Source: Frankiales bacterium (GTDB lineage: Bacteria > Actinomycetota > Actinomycetes > Mycobacteriales > SCTD01). From it: 9,753 nucleotides of DNA. The position numbers were made by a program, and so were the translations under genes. Below the pieces are notes generated by a model that was not told the DNA's origin, ran no database searches, and was given only the letters and a program-made list of their open reading frames with translations. Positions 1 through 6,627 of the stretch are shown in pieces. Position 1 is the stretch's first letter. The number at the start of each line of letters is the position of its first letter. The stretch is from positions 1-9,753 of the forward strand of contig JAODNS010000103.1 of NCBI GenBank assembly GCA_025465145.1, given 5' to 3'.

Positions 1-108
1 TTCTACGGCCTGGTCGAGCAGGGCCTGGCCGTGTCCGCCGGGTGGCTCGTCGTCTGCCTGCTGCTCGCCTACACCTCGCTGCGCCGCCGCGACATCACCG
101 GAGGCTGA
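1..108 (+). CDS. C-terminal end of a membrane protein, probably an ABC-2 type transporter permease (partial)
   Basis: Frame 1 is open from the first base and ends at TGA 106-108, giving 35 residues; the gene starts outside the window. The segment contains one hydrophobic stretch (about residues 13-25, GWLVVCLLLAYTS) followed by a short basic tail, LRRRDITGG. A last transmembrane helix followed by an Arg-rich tail with an R-D motif is the usual end of ABC-2 type permeases, which move substrates or polymers across the cytoplasmic membrane with a separate ATPase. Only the tail is visible, so another polytopic membrane protein is possible. The next gene starts one base after this stop, which suggests the two are co-transcribed and translationally coupled. 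Confidence 0.55.
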   Translation, partial: FYGLVEQGLAVSAGWLVVCLLLAYTSLRRRDITGG

Positions 109-109
109 C

Positions 110-562
110 ATGGGCCTGCTCGTCGCACGTGCCGCCACCGCCGTCCTCGGCGCCGCCGTGGTCACAGGCCTCGTGGCCGCCGGCCACCCCGACGTCACAC
201 GCGCCCGGCTGGAGCAGTCCCTCACGCCCACCTACACGAACCTCTACATGCAGCAGGCGCAGATCCTCGGCCACCGGAACGTCACGGCAAGGACGCTCGA
301 GGCGAAGACCACCTGCGACCGTGGCGGCCCCAAGGTCGCCGACACCGGGGCCGGCAGTGACTGGATCTGCCACGTCCTGTTCACGGACGCGGACGGGACG
401 CGGCAGGACGGCAAGTTCGAGCTTGCGGCGAAGAGCAACGGCTGCTACGTCGCGACCGGTCCGTCGAAGATCAACGGCCCGGTCATCATCAGCGACACGA
501 AGGGTCGCGACGTCCTGAACCCGGTGTTCGAGTTCGACGCCTGCTATGACCCTGCTGGCTGA
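110..562 (+). CDS. Small exported or membrane-anchored protein with four cysteines, unknown function
   Basis: A 150-residue protein starting at ATG 110, one base after the stop of the upstream membrane protein, and ending at TGA 560-562. There is no separate spacer for a ribosome site, so reinitiation by terminating ribosomes is likely; the end of the upstream gene (ACCGGAGG) supplies a good GGAGG. Residues 7-24 form a short basic-then-hydrophobic segment that could be a signal anchor or signal peptide, and an alpha-helical stretch follows (about 31-54). The rest is a soluble domain with cysteines at 69, 87, 112 and 145, consistent with two disulfides outside the membrane. I recognise no named family. 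The tight coupling to the permease-like gene suggests an accessory or extracytoplasmic partner of that transporter, which is inference. GC-rich third positions support it as a real gene over the overlapping ORFs in other frames. Confidence 0.75.
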   Translation: MGLLVARAATAVLGAAVVTGLVAAGHPDVTRARLEQSLTPTYTNLYMQQAQILGHRNVTARTLEAKTTCDRGGPKVADTGAGSDWICHVLFTDADGTRQDGKFELAAKSNGCYVATGPSKINGPVIISDTKGRDVLNPVFEFDACYDPAG

Positions 563-634
563 CACTTTGCTGCGATGGGAAATCGGGTCGTCGCCTCGCC
601 GTCACCTGCTCGCTCTCGGCGTTCTCAGGTGTCG

Positions 635-680
635 GCACCCGGGCGGGTGCGAACACGTCGGCGGCCGCACGAGGTGCGGC
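635..680. terminator. Two adjacent GC-rich hairpins downstream of the 150-residue gene, possible terminator
   Basis: The first inverted repeat is GCACCC (635-640), four-base loop, GGGTGC (645-650). The second is GCCGCAC (664-670), three-base loop GAG, GTGCGGC (674-680), a perfect seven-pair stem. They lie about 70-120 bases after the stop at 562 on the plus strand. No T-run follows either stem, so they would be non-canonical terminators of the kind often proposed in high-GC bacteria. A chance hairpin is possible at this GC content. Confidence 0.3.
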
Positions 681-758
681 GAACGGCACCGGCAGACCCG
701 GCCAATGTGCCGGGGCGAGAACGGCGTTGAGCCCCCACCCTTCGAGGAACTTCGGGAG

Positions 759-777
759 GCCGCGCAACCCGCGCGGC
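759..777. terminator. GC-rich hairpin beyond the 3' end of the transposase remnant
   Basis: GCCGCGC (759-765), loop AACCC, GCGCGGC (771-777): a perfect seven-pair stem. On the minus strand it lies 25 bases past the final transposase stop (803-805), where a terminator or the sub-terminal part of an insertion element would be expected. There is no T-run. It could serve either flanking unit or none. Confidence 0.28.
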
Positions 778-802
778 GCCCGCACCTACAGGGCGCGTCT
801 CC

Positions 803-1450
803 TCATTGCAGCCAGAGCAGGATTGCGGCTGGGACGACCCCGCCGCGGTAGATCACAGCGTGTTTGTCGTAGCGGCTGGGCAGTCCGCGTCAGTTCTTCA
901 TGCGGTTGAAGAACCGTTCGACGATGTTGCGGTTCTTCTAGTCCTCGGCCTCGTAGCCGACTGGTCGGCCACCACGTGAGCCCTTGTTCTTGCGGTGGCC
1001 GACCCGGTCGGCGGGTTGGGGGATGACCGCGACGATCCCGCGGGAGCGCAGCAGCGCACGGTGCCCGCGTGAGGAGTAGGCCTTGTCGCCGCGTAAGGCT
1101 GTCGGTGTGGTGCGCGGTCGCCCTGGCCCGAGCCTGGGCACGTTCAGCTCGGCGAGCAGCTTGGGCAGCGCTGGTGAGTCGCGGGCCTGCCCGGGGCCGA
1201 CGATGAGCGCGAGCGGCAGGCCGTTGCCATCGACGATGGCGTGGGTCTTGGTGGTCAGGCCGCCCCGGGATCGACCGATGGTGTGATCGTCCGGTTCGCC
1301 TTGGCCGGCAGGGGATTTCTTGTCATTCGACCAAGCCCCCTGCCCCGAGCAGAACGCGGCAGCCGCCATCCAGGGCCAGGCACGCGCGGTGGTCAGCTGC
1401 GTGATGCGCTTGCTGATGCGGTCCTCCCCTTCCGGCGCGTCATGTTGCAC
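803..1450 (-). pseudogene. Decayed IS5-family (IS427-like) transposase, N-terminus missing and two nonsense codons
   Basis: Minus-strand reading gives the central and C-terminal parts of an IS5-type DDE transposase: GRSRGGLTTKTHAIVDGNGL, then PGPGRPRT-like text (GPGRPRT), the second catalytic Asp in GDKAYSS, a GGRP motif, and the terminal E region NIVERFFNRMK followed by RYDKHAV and ILLWLQ. The reading frame is broken by TAG at 938-940 (where Tyr is usual in Y-K-x-R-N) and TGA at 890-892 (where the K-x-W-R-G tryptophan is usual), and ends at TGA 803-805. Family members are about 250-280 residues. Here the N-terminal winged-helix part and the first catalytic Asp (V-D-S/G-T) are absent: upstream of about 1320 the translation no longer resembles the family. 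With the first Asp lost and stops before the Glu, it cannot encode active transposase. I could not find matching terminal inverted repeats or a target duplication, so element ends are not assigned. Confidence 0.88.
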
Positions 1451-1586
1451 ATCATGAGTCTGCTTCCTGCCGTCTCACGCGACAGCGGTCCATCCACCTC
1501 TCACGGAACGGGCTTCCCAGCACTCTCCTGAGATGTGGAGCTACTGTCGCCGTCGACCGCGCACGTCCGGACCGGCCTGCGTGACC

Positions 1587-2609
1587 TCAGGCTTGAACGG
1601 AGAGCACCAGCTTGCCGCGCACGGTCCCGTCGAGCATCAGCTGCAGCGCCTCCGCTGCCGACGCCAGCGGCAGGACCCGGTCGATGGCGGGGGCGACGCG
1701 CGCCGTGTCGATCAGTGTCCTGAGCACTTCAAGGTCGTCGGCGTTCTCCTTGCACACGAACGTCTTGAGCCGTTGGCGCACGAACGGTGACAGCAGCGTT
1801 GCGCCGAGTTGGCGATGTGTTCCGCCGAGCACGCGGCCACGGGGTTCACCACCGACGATGACCAACGTGCCGGTGAGAGTGAGACAAGCACGCAGCCGTG
1901 AGACAGGCGTGTTCCCGCCGATGTCCAGGACCGCGTCGTAGCCGTGCTCGCCGAGTTCGTCCGTCGCGTAGTCGCGGACATGGTCGGCTCCGAGGGAGCG
2001 CACAAGGTCAAGCTTGCCGGCACTGGCAACGCCCGTGACGACGGCGCCGTACGACTTCGCGATCTGCACCGCGTAGGAGCCGACGCCGCCACTGGCCCCG
2101 ACGATCAGAACCTGCTGTGCGGGCTGCACCTTGGCGTGGTCACGTACCGCCTGCAGTGCGGTCATCGCCGAGACGGGCACAGCCGCAGCCTGCTCGACGG
2201 TCAGTGCGTTCGGCTTGAGCGCCAGCTTGCTTTCCGCGGCGCGCGCCTGTTCGGCGTACGTGCCGTGCCCGATGCCGTAGACCTCGTCACCTACGTGCAG
2301 GCGCGTGACCTTGCTTCCGACAGCGGTGACGACGCCCGATAGGTCACTGCCGACCACCACGTTCTTGGGGGCACGCATGCCGAAGCCGGCCAGGCGGATC
2401 GGGTAGGGCAGGCCGGTCACAACGTGCCAGACGCCGCGGTCGACGCCCGCTGCGAGGACCCGCACGAGCACCTCGTCGTCGCGTATGACCGGCCTGGCTA
2501 CCTGCGCGACGCGTAGGACCTCGGCCGGCGCGCCGTACCGATTCCGCACCACCGCACGCATAGTTCCGGCTGCTGCCGACGCTGTGTTCTCCATCGGGGC
2601 GATCGTCAT
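1587..2609 (-). CDS. Zinc-less MDR-family NAD(P)-dependent oxidoreductase (quinone oxidoreductase / enoyl reductase-like)
   Basis: A 340-residue cytoplasmic medium-chain dehydrogenase/reductase. An N-terminal GroES-like domain (about residues 17-150) with GSDLSGVVTAVG (87-98) and VGDEVYGIG (106-114) is followed by a Rossmann domain with the nucleotide-binding motif GASGGVG at 171-177, and the typical C-terminal end GKLVLSV. The position that carries the zinc-binding Cys in true alcohol dehydrogenases reads GVDRGVWH, so it belongs to the zinc-independent branch that reduces quinones or activated double bonds with NAD(P)H. The substrate cannot be told. ATG 2609 is chosen because GAGAGG lies seven bases upstream and because it overlaps the stop of the DUF4260 gene as ATGA (2606-2609). 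The family-like start (MRAVVRNRYG) is at residue 17, so 16 residues are an extension. It is the last gene of the minus-strand block; no convincing terminator follows in 1451-1586, a stretch in which I see nothing else. Confidence 0.93.
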   Translation of the reverse strand: MTIAPMENTASAAAGTMRAVVRNRYGAPAEVLRVAQVARPVIRDDEVLVRVLAAGVDRGVWHVVTGLPYPIRLAGFGMRAPKNVVVGSDLSGVVTAVGSKVTRLHVGDEVYGIGHGTYAEQARAAESKLALKPNALTVEQAAAVPVSAMTALQAVRDHAKVQPAQQVLIVGASGGVGSYAVQIAKSYGAVVTGVASAGKLDLVRSLGADHVRDYATDELGEHGYDAVLDIGGNTPVSRLRACLTLTGTLVIVGGEPRGRVLGGTHRQLGATLLSPFVRQRLKTFVCKENADDLEVLRTLIDTARVAPAIDRVLPLASAAEALQLMLDGTVRGKLVLSVQA

Positions 2610-3154
2610 CGGCGTACCTCTCGTCGTGGTCGCACCTGTGGTTCAGGCTGCCGGGGCGGGTCAACCTGCATCGCGGGCGCCCGCGGAGCGGAAGCTGGCA
2701 AGTCCGCTCGCATCCGGTTCTGCGTCCGTTGACTGCCAGCACCACCGCGGCGGCCGATGCGGCCAAGGTGGGTGTCCTTGAAGTCGCTGTCGTACTTCAG
2801 GCCGTACCCGAGCGCGCGGTCCATGCCGATGTGGGCCAGCCACAGCAGGGCAACGGCCAGAGCCAGTGGTGCGTCCTGCCACAGGCCGACCGCGCCGACG
2901 GCCGCAGGGATGGGGTAGGAGTGCGCAAGGTTGTAGGTCAACGCACCAAGGCGGCTGGAGCGGGCGTAGCCGACCATGAACAGGTCCGGCACGAACAGCA
3001 GCGCCGGTACGAGCCACCATGCTTCGTCAGTCACTGCAAACGCGACCAGCGCTGCCACCAGCAATACGCCTCCCTCGGCGCGCAGGATCGCGCGTGGTCG
3101 CGCAGTCGCGGCGCCGGGAACCGGCGCCTGTCCGCGCACAGGGGTCACCGTCAT
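2606..3154 (-). CDS. DUF4260-family integral membrane protein with an unusual C-terminal tail
   Basis: A 182-residue protein matching the DUF4260 pattern: LRAEGG (24-29), PDLFMVGY (56-63), YNLAHSYPIP (74-83), WLAHIGMDRALGYGLKY (105-121) and FKDTHLGRIG (125-134). Hydrophobic segments at about 29-42, 45-62, 81-92 and 95-110 indicate three or four membrane passes. The conserved His/Asp-rich stretch near the end is the family hallmark; biochemical function is unknown. The family normally ends soon after HLGRI, but this protein continues for about 48 residues of Arg/Pro/Ala-rich low-complexity sequence. ATG 3154 overlaps the stop of the DUF4389 gene (ATGA, 3151-3154) and has no Shine-Dalgarno of its own (upstream is nearly all C and G in a CCCGCCCCCGC run), so its translation should depend on coupling. 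Its own stop overlaps the oxidoreductase start, again as ATGA. Confidence 0.88.
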   Translation of the reverse strand: MTVTPVRGQAPVPGAATARPRAILRAEGGVLLVAALVAFAVTDEAWWLVPALLFVPDLFMVGYARSSRLGALTYNLAHSYPIPAAVGAVGLWQDAPLALAVALLWLAHIGMDRALGYGLKYDSDFKDTHLGRIGRRGGAGSQRTQNRMRADLPASAPRAPAMQVDPPRQPEPQVRPRREVRR

Positions 3155-3887
3155 GCGGGGGCGGGTGCAGGACCGAGCAGCGGGCTCGCGGTCGGCGACG
3201 GCGGTACGGGCGCTGCCCCAGCCTCGCCTGGATCTGTTCCGCCTTGGTCAAGGCGGAACGGCGGGTACTCGTCGGTCATGAGCGCTGCGTACGCCGTGAC
3301 GCGCAGCGACCAGCGGTCAAGGCCGACGACGAGGCGGTAGAGCGACTCGGGGTACCGGTCGTTGAACAGCAGGGAGATCGCTGCGATGTACACGAGCAGG
3401 CTGAGGAGGCCGGTGCCGGCGTAGGCCGCGTCTCCGGCGTTCCCATGCTTGCCGAGCCAGAGGCCGCCGCCGACAAGGATGCTCAAGATCAGGTAGTGAG
3501 GCATCGAGAGCAGCCACCACTTGACCACGACCAGCCGCCGGGACAGACGCTCCGGGTAGGGCACGTGCAGGCGGGCCGGGTACTCGGGCACCTCCGCGAA
3601 AGTGAACGGCGGGTACCGGTCGGTCCCAGGGCGCCGTAGGCGTAGTAGTGGACGCGCCAGCTCCAGCGCATGACGCCGAGGTTGAAGTCGAACAGCGCTC
3701 GCGGGTAGCGCTCGGTGAACAGGATCGCGAAGGACGCGATGACGCTCACGACCAGGAACGCGGCCCACAGACCGACGAGCACGAGGTAGTGCGGGATCAC
3801 CAGCACCCACTTGACCAGCCACAGCCAGCGCGACAGCGAAGGGTCGAGCTCGGCGTTCACGCGAACCGGGTAGGCGTTGTCGCTCAT
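3151..3887 (-). pseudogene. Tandem DUF4389 membrane protein, frameshifted between its two repeats
   Basis: Two minus-strand frames together encode one protein of about 245 residues. From ATG 3887 (GAGGAG seven bases upstream; the start overlaps the GNAT stop as ATGA 3884-3887) residues 1-88 form repeat 1: YPVRVNAELDPSLSRW, two membrane segments, TERYPRALFDFNLGVMRW, VHYYAYGALG. The frame then shifts, and the continuation T-DRYPPF followed by repeat 2 (YPARLHVPYPERLSRR, VVVKWWLLSMPHYLIL, NDRYPESLYRLVVGLDRW, ALMTDEYPPF) ends at TGA 3151-3153 with a Pro/Ala tail. CTG at 3627-3629 and ACC at 3622-3624 flank only two bases where a Gly codon is expected, so one base is missing at about 3625. Left unrepaired, frame 1 stops at 3489 after 132 residues. 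DUF4389 has no known function. This may be a true mutation or an assembly error in a GGG run. Confidence 0.85.
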
Positions 3888-4414
3888 GCGGTGCTCCTCG
3901 AGAGCTCTTGGATATCTGGGTCCCGCTGTGGCTGCTGCGCGCGACCGGCCTCGGCCGGCCTCGTGGCGGCGGCGTCATGTCGCATGGCCACGTGGATGGC
4001 GTCGCTGGTGTCCTGGGCTGGCTGGTCGGCGCGTTCGAAGCCGCACTTGTCGAGCACGCGTAGCGAGCGGACGTTGTCGTGTGCGACGAAAGCCCACAGC
4101 GACCGGTGGTCCTCTTCATCGAGGAAGGCGGCTAGTGCCGCGGTCCCGACGCCCTGCCCCCAGAAGTCCTTGGCGATCACGTAGCCGATCTGGCGCTTCT
4201 CGTTGTGAGTCCATGCCGAGACGTGGCCTGCGTTCAGGTCGTCGACCCAGGTGGTGCGGGCGTTCACAGTCGGATCCGCGAGCAGCGAGAGCCAGTGCTC
4301 CCGGTTCTCCTTGCGGCCCCGCGGCGTGTAGCCGCCCATGCGAACCGCCTCGGGGTCTGCCTGGTGTCCGAAGAACGAATTGTGGTCCGCCGCCTGCACG
4401 GACCGTAGCCGCAC
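3884..4414 (-). CDS. GNAT-family N-acetyltransferase (RimJ/RimL-like)
   Basis: A 176-residue acyltransferase expected to move acetyl from acetyl-CoA to an amine on a protein or small molecule in the cytoplasm. Visible motifs: the N-terminal LRSVQAADHNSFFGHQADPE (3-22); GYVIAKDFWGQGVGT (77-91) with the acetyl-CoA pyrophosphate loop Q/R-x-x-G-x-G/A; and NVRSLRVLDKCGFER (114-128), the usual motif B plus terminal strand. A tail of about 30 charged residues follows HVAMR. The listed start is GTG 4414, which has GGAG six bases upstream and lies 15 bases after the transporter stop. However, an ATG at 4431-4433 overlaps that stop as ATGA, matching the other junctions of the block. It would give M-T-A-G-A-E-V-R-L-R if one A of an AAA run were absent. 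So either the GTG is used or there is a one-base indel here. The stop overlaps the DUF4389 start. Confidence 0.9.
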   Translation of the reverse strand: MRLRSVQAADHNSFFGHQADPEAVRMGGYTPRGRKENREHWLSLLADPTVNARTTWVDDLNAGHVSAWTHNEKRQIGYVIAKDFWGQGVGTAALAAFLDEEDHRSLWAFVAHDNVRSLRVLDKCGFERADQPAQDTSDAIHVAMRHDAAATRPAEAGRAQQPQRDPDIQELSRSTA

Positions 4415-4429
4415 TTTCGGCTCCGGCCG

Positions 4430-6604
4430 TCATGTCACTGCCGGCGTCCGCTCGCCCGGCTGGGCGGGGATGACGTCGCGCAGGTCGATGACGGCGGGAG
4501 CCACCGGGGCTGCGGGGAGCAGCCGGTCGAGCCACGTTGGCGTCCACCAGTTCGCGTCGCCGAACAGCTTCATCAATGCGGGCACGAGCAGTGCACGGAT
4601 GACCGTCGCGTCGAAGATGATCCCGGCGGCGACCCCGACAGCGAGCGACTTGATCTCAAATCCCGGTGTTGTCGACAGCACCAGGAACGCGAACATCAGG
4701 ATCAGCGCGCTGCTCGTGACGAGCTTTGCGGTGCGGGCCAGACCCAGCTCGATCGCCTTATCGGTGGAGCCGGTCGCGTCGTAGGTCTCGCGCATCCGGC
4801 TGAGCATGAACGTCTCGAAGTCCATGCTGATGCCGTACAGGAACGCGAAGATCATCACAGGGACGTAGGCGATGATCGAGCCGGTCGCGCCCACGTTCCA
4901 CAGCTGCGACCCGTGTCCTTGCTGGAACACGAAGACGACGACGCCCATCGCGGATGCGAGTGACAGCACGTTCAGCACGACGGCCTTCAGGGCCAGCACC
5001 GGCGAGCGGAACGCTCGGGTCAGCAGGACGAACGTCAGCAGCAGGACGAGCACGAGGACGTACGGGAACGTTCGACGGAGAACGTTCAAGAAGTCCAAGC
5101 CGACCGCGGTCGTGCCCGTCAGGGTCCCGTCGGTGTCCGCCAGCGCCGCCTCGGAGCGGTCGACGATGTCGGCGATGCCGGGAGCCGCGCCGTCGATCGC
5201 GGGGAACGCCTCGACGAACGACGTGCCGCCGACCTTCCAGGCGGCGGGGGCTGAGGCCCCGACGATGCCCTTCACTCCCCGCAGCGCTTGCGCGGCTTGG
5301 TCGGCGTTGCCGCCGTGCTCGACCAGCACGTTGAGCGGCTTCATCACGCCAGGGCTGATGCCGGCATCGGCGAGCACCTGCCGGCCGGCGATAGCGGTCC
5401 CACCGCCGGGGAAGCGGGACAGCTGGGACTCGCTCGGGTTCAGCTGCGTGCCCAGCGCTGCCAGCACGACCGTCGCGACGATCCCGACGGCGGCGACCGC
5501 GACCGGCCGGCGCAGGACGAACCTGGCCCAGCGACCCCACACGCCATTCTCGCCGTGACCGTGGTCGAGCAGGCGCCGGGGCATGACGCGCACCGAGTTC
5601 ACGCGCTCACCGAGAACTGACAGCAGCGCCGGTAGGAGCGTGACCGCGGCTAGCACGGAGACAGCAGGGATGAGCATGCCGCCGATCCCCATGCCGCGCA
5701 GCAGCGGCAGCGGTAGCAACACCATCGCCAGCAGCCCGATCGCAACCGTCGAGCCCGACACCATGACGGACTTGCCGGCGTGGGTCATCGTCTCGACGAC
5801 GGCGCTCTCGACGTCGTTGCCGTCGCGGAGCTCGTCGCGGAAGCGGAACAGCATGACCAGGGCGTAGTCGATCGCCAGGCCGAGCCCGATCAGTGCGATC
5901 AGGAACGGGACTATGGCCGACACCTCGGTGACGTAGCTCAACGCCCAGACGAGCGTGAACGTGTTGAAGATCGTGCCGATCGCGATGAGCAGCGGCGTGA
6001 GTACCGCCGGCAGGGTCCCGAAGACGAACAGCAGGATGACGAGCGCACCGATCCCGCCGATGACGGCTTCGACCAGCACGCCGCTGCCGGCCTTCGTGCC
6101 GTCCGTCGTCGCCTCGGTCAGCGCCAGGCGGCCGGTCACGTCGACCGTCGTGTCCTTGGGCAGGCCGACGGCGGCGATGGCCTGGAGCTTGTTGGCGTTG
6201 CTGATGACGTCGACGCCTTCAGCGCCGGCCGGGTAGATCATCTGGAACGCCGTGCGGCGGTCCTTCGACAGGTACACAGGGTTGTCGGTCGTGAAGAACG
6301 AGCTGGTGAACGCGCCGGGGCTCGCTGCCGCGACCCGGCCCATCGCCTGCTCGACCGGCGCGCTCTGGGTGAGGTCGGCGTCGGCGTGGAAGACCACGAC
6401 GATCGGCGTGCGGTCGCCGACACCCAGCGAGTGCAGGCTCCGCAGGCTGGCCTCGTACGCGGGCTCACCGGGAATGGCCGTTGAGCTGGCATAGCGGTCC
6501 GCGACCTGCGTCGTGCTGAAGACGCCGAACAGCGTCAGCCCGATCCACGCGGCGATCACGAACCAGCGACGCCGAACGATCACGTGTGCCAGACGGGTCA
6601 GCAT
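4430..6604 (-). CDS. MMPL/RND-superfamily transporter, 724 residues
   Basis: A cytoplasmic-membrane exporter of the MMPL branch of the RND superfamily, which moves lipids, drugs or other hydrophobic compounds using the proton gradient. It shows the 12-segment architecture: TM1 about 13-31; a large extracytoplasmic domain about 32-175; TM2-TM6 within about 176-332; TM7 about 366-385; a second extracytoplasmic domain about 386-508; TM8-TM12 within about 512-678. The proton-relay region of TM4 is GLGLAIDYALVMLFRFRDE (240-258), and the matching one in TM10 is GISMDFETFMLSRMRE (591-606), with Asp-Tyr in the first and Asp-Phe in the second. Length fits compact Gram-positive MMPL proteins rather than the longer mycobacterial MmpL. 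ATG 6604 has AGGAG six bases upstream. It is the first clear gene of the minus-strand block and ends 15 bases before the acetyltransferase GTG start. The cargo is not predictable from the sequence. Confidence 0.96.
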   Translation of the reverse strand: MLTRLAHVIVRRRWFVIAAWIGLTLFGVFSTTQVADRYASSTAIPGEPAYEASLRSLHSLGVGDRTPIVVVFHADADLTQSAPVEQAMGRVAAASPGAFTSSFFTTDNPVYLSKDRRTAFQMIYPAGAEGVDVISNANKLQAIAAVGLPKDTTVDVTGRLALTEATTDGTKAGSGVLVEAVIGGIGALVILLFVFGTLPAVLTPLLIAIGTIFNTFTLVWALSYVTEVSAIVPFLIALIGLGLAIDYALVMLFRFRDELRDGNDVESAVVETMTHAGKSVMVSGSTVAIGLLAMVLLPLPLLRGMGIGGMLIPAVSVLAAVTLLPALLSVLGERVNSVRVMPRRLLDHGHGENGVWGRWARFVLRRPVAVAAVGIVATVVLAALGTQLNPSESQLSRFPGGGTAIAGRQVLADAGISPGVMKPLNVLVEHGGNADQAAQALRGVKGIVGASAPAAWKVGGTSFVEAFPAIDGAAPGIADIVDRSEAALADTDGTLTGTTAVGLDFLNVLRRTFPYVLVLVLLLTFVLLTRAFRSPVLALKAVVLNVLSLASAMGVVVFVFQQGHGSQLWNVGATGSIIAYVPVMIFAFLYGISMDFETFMLSRMRETYDATGSTDKAIELGLARTAKLVTSSALILMFAFLVLSTTPGFEIKSLAVGVAAGIIFDATVIRALLVPALMKLFGDANWWTPTWLDRLLPAAPVAPAVIDLRDVIPAQPGERTPAVT

Positions 6605-6627
6605 CAGGGGCTCCTGTCAACGAGCGG

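Noticed and set aside
489..785. Minus-strand 98-codon ORF between the small exported protein and the transposase
   Set aside because: It has a few protein-like words near its start but no ribosome site or known motif, overlaps the 3' end of a better gene, and contains the hairpins of the gap.
563..1530. Complete insertion sequence bounded by terminal repeats around the transposase remnant
   Set aside because: GGGAA-containing strings near 578 and 1517 show only weak similarity and the spacing to the transposase end is too long; no target duplication was seen.
3618..3632. Programmed frameshift joining the two DUF4389 frames
   Set aside because: No slippery heptamer or adjacent stimulatory structure is evident; a single lost base, real or from assembly, explains it more simply.
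5780..6484. 234-codon plus-strand ORF inside the transporter
   Set aside because: Antisense shadow rich in Asp, Arg, Gln and Val; the minus strand is a complete MMPL protein.
6615..6620. TTGACA on the minus strand as a -35 box for the transporter
   Set aside because: It abuts the AGGAG ribosome site ten or so bases before the ATG, so transcription would start inside the coding region.
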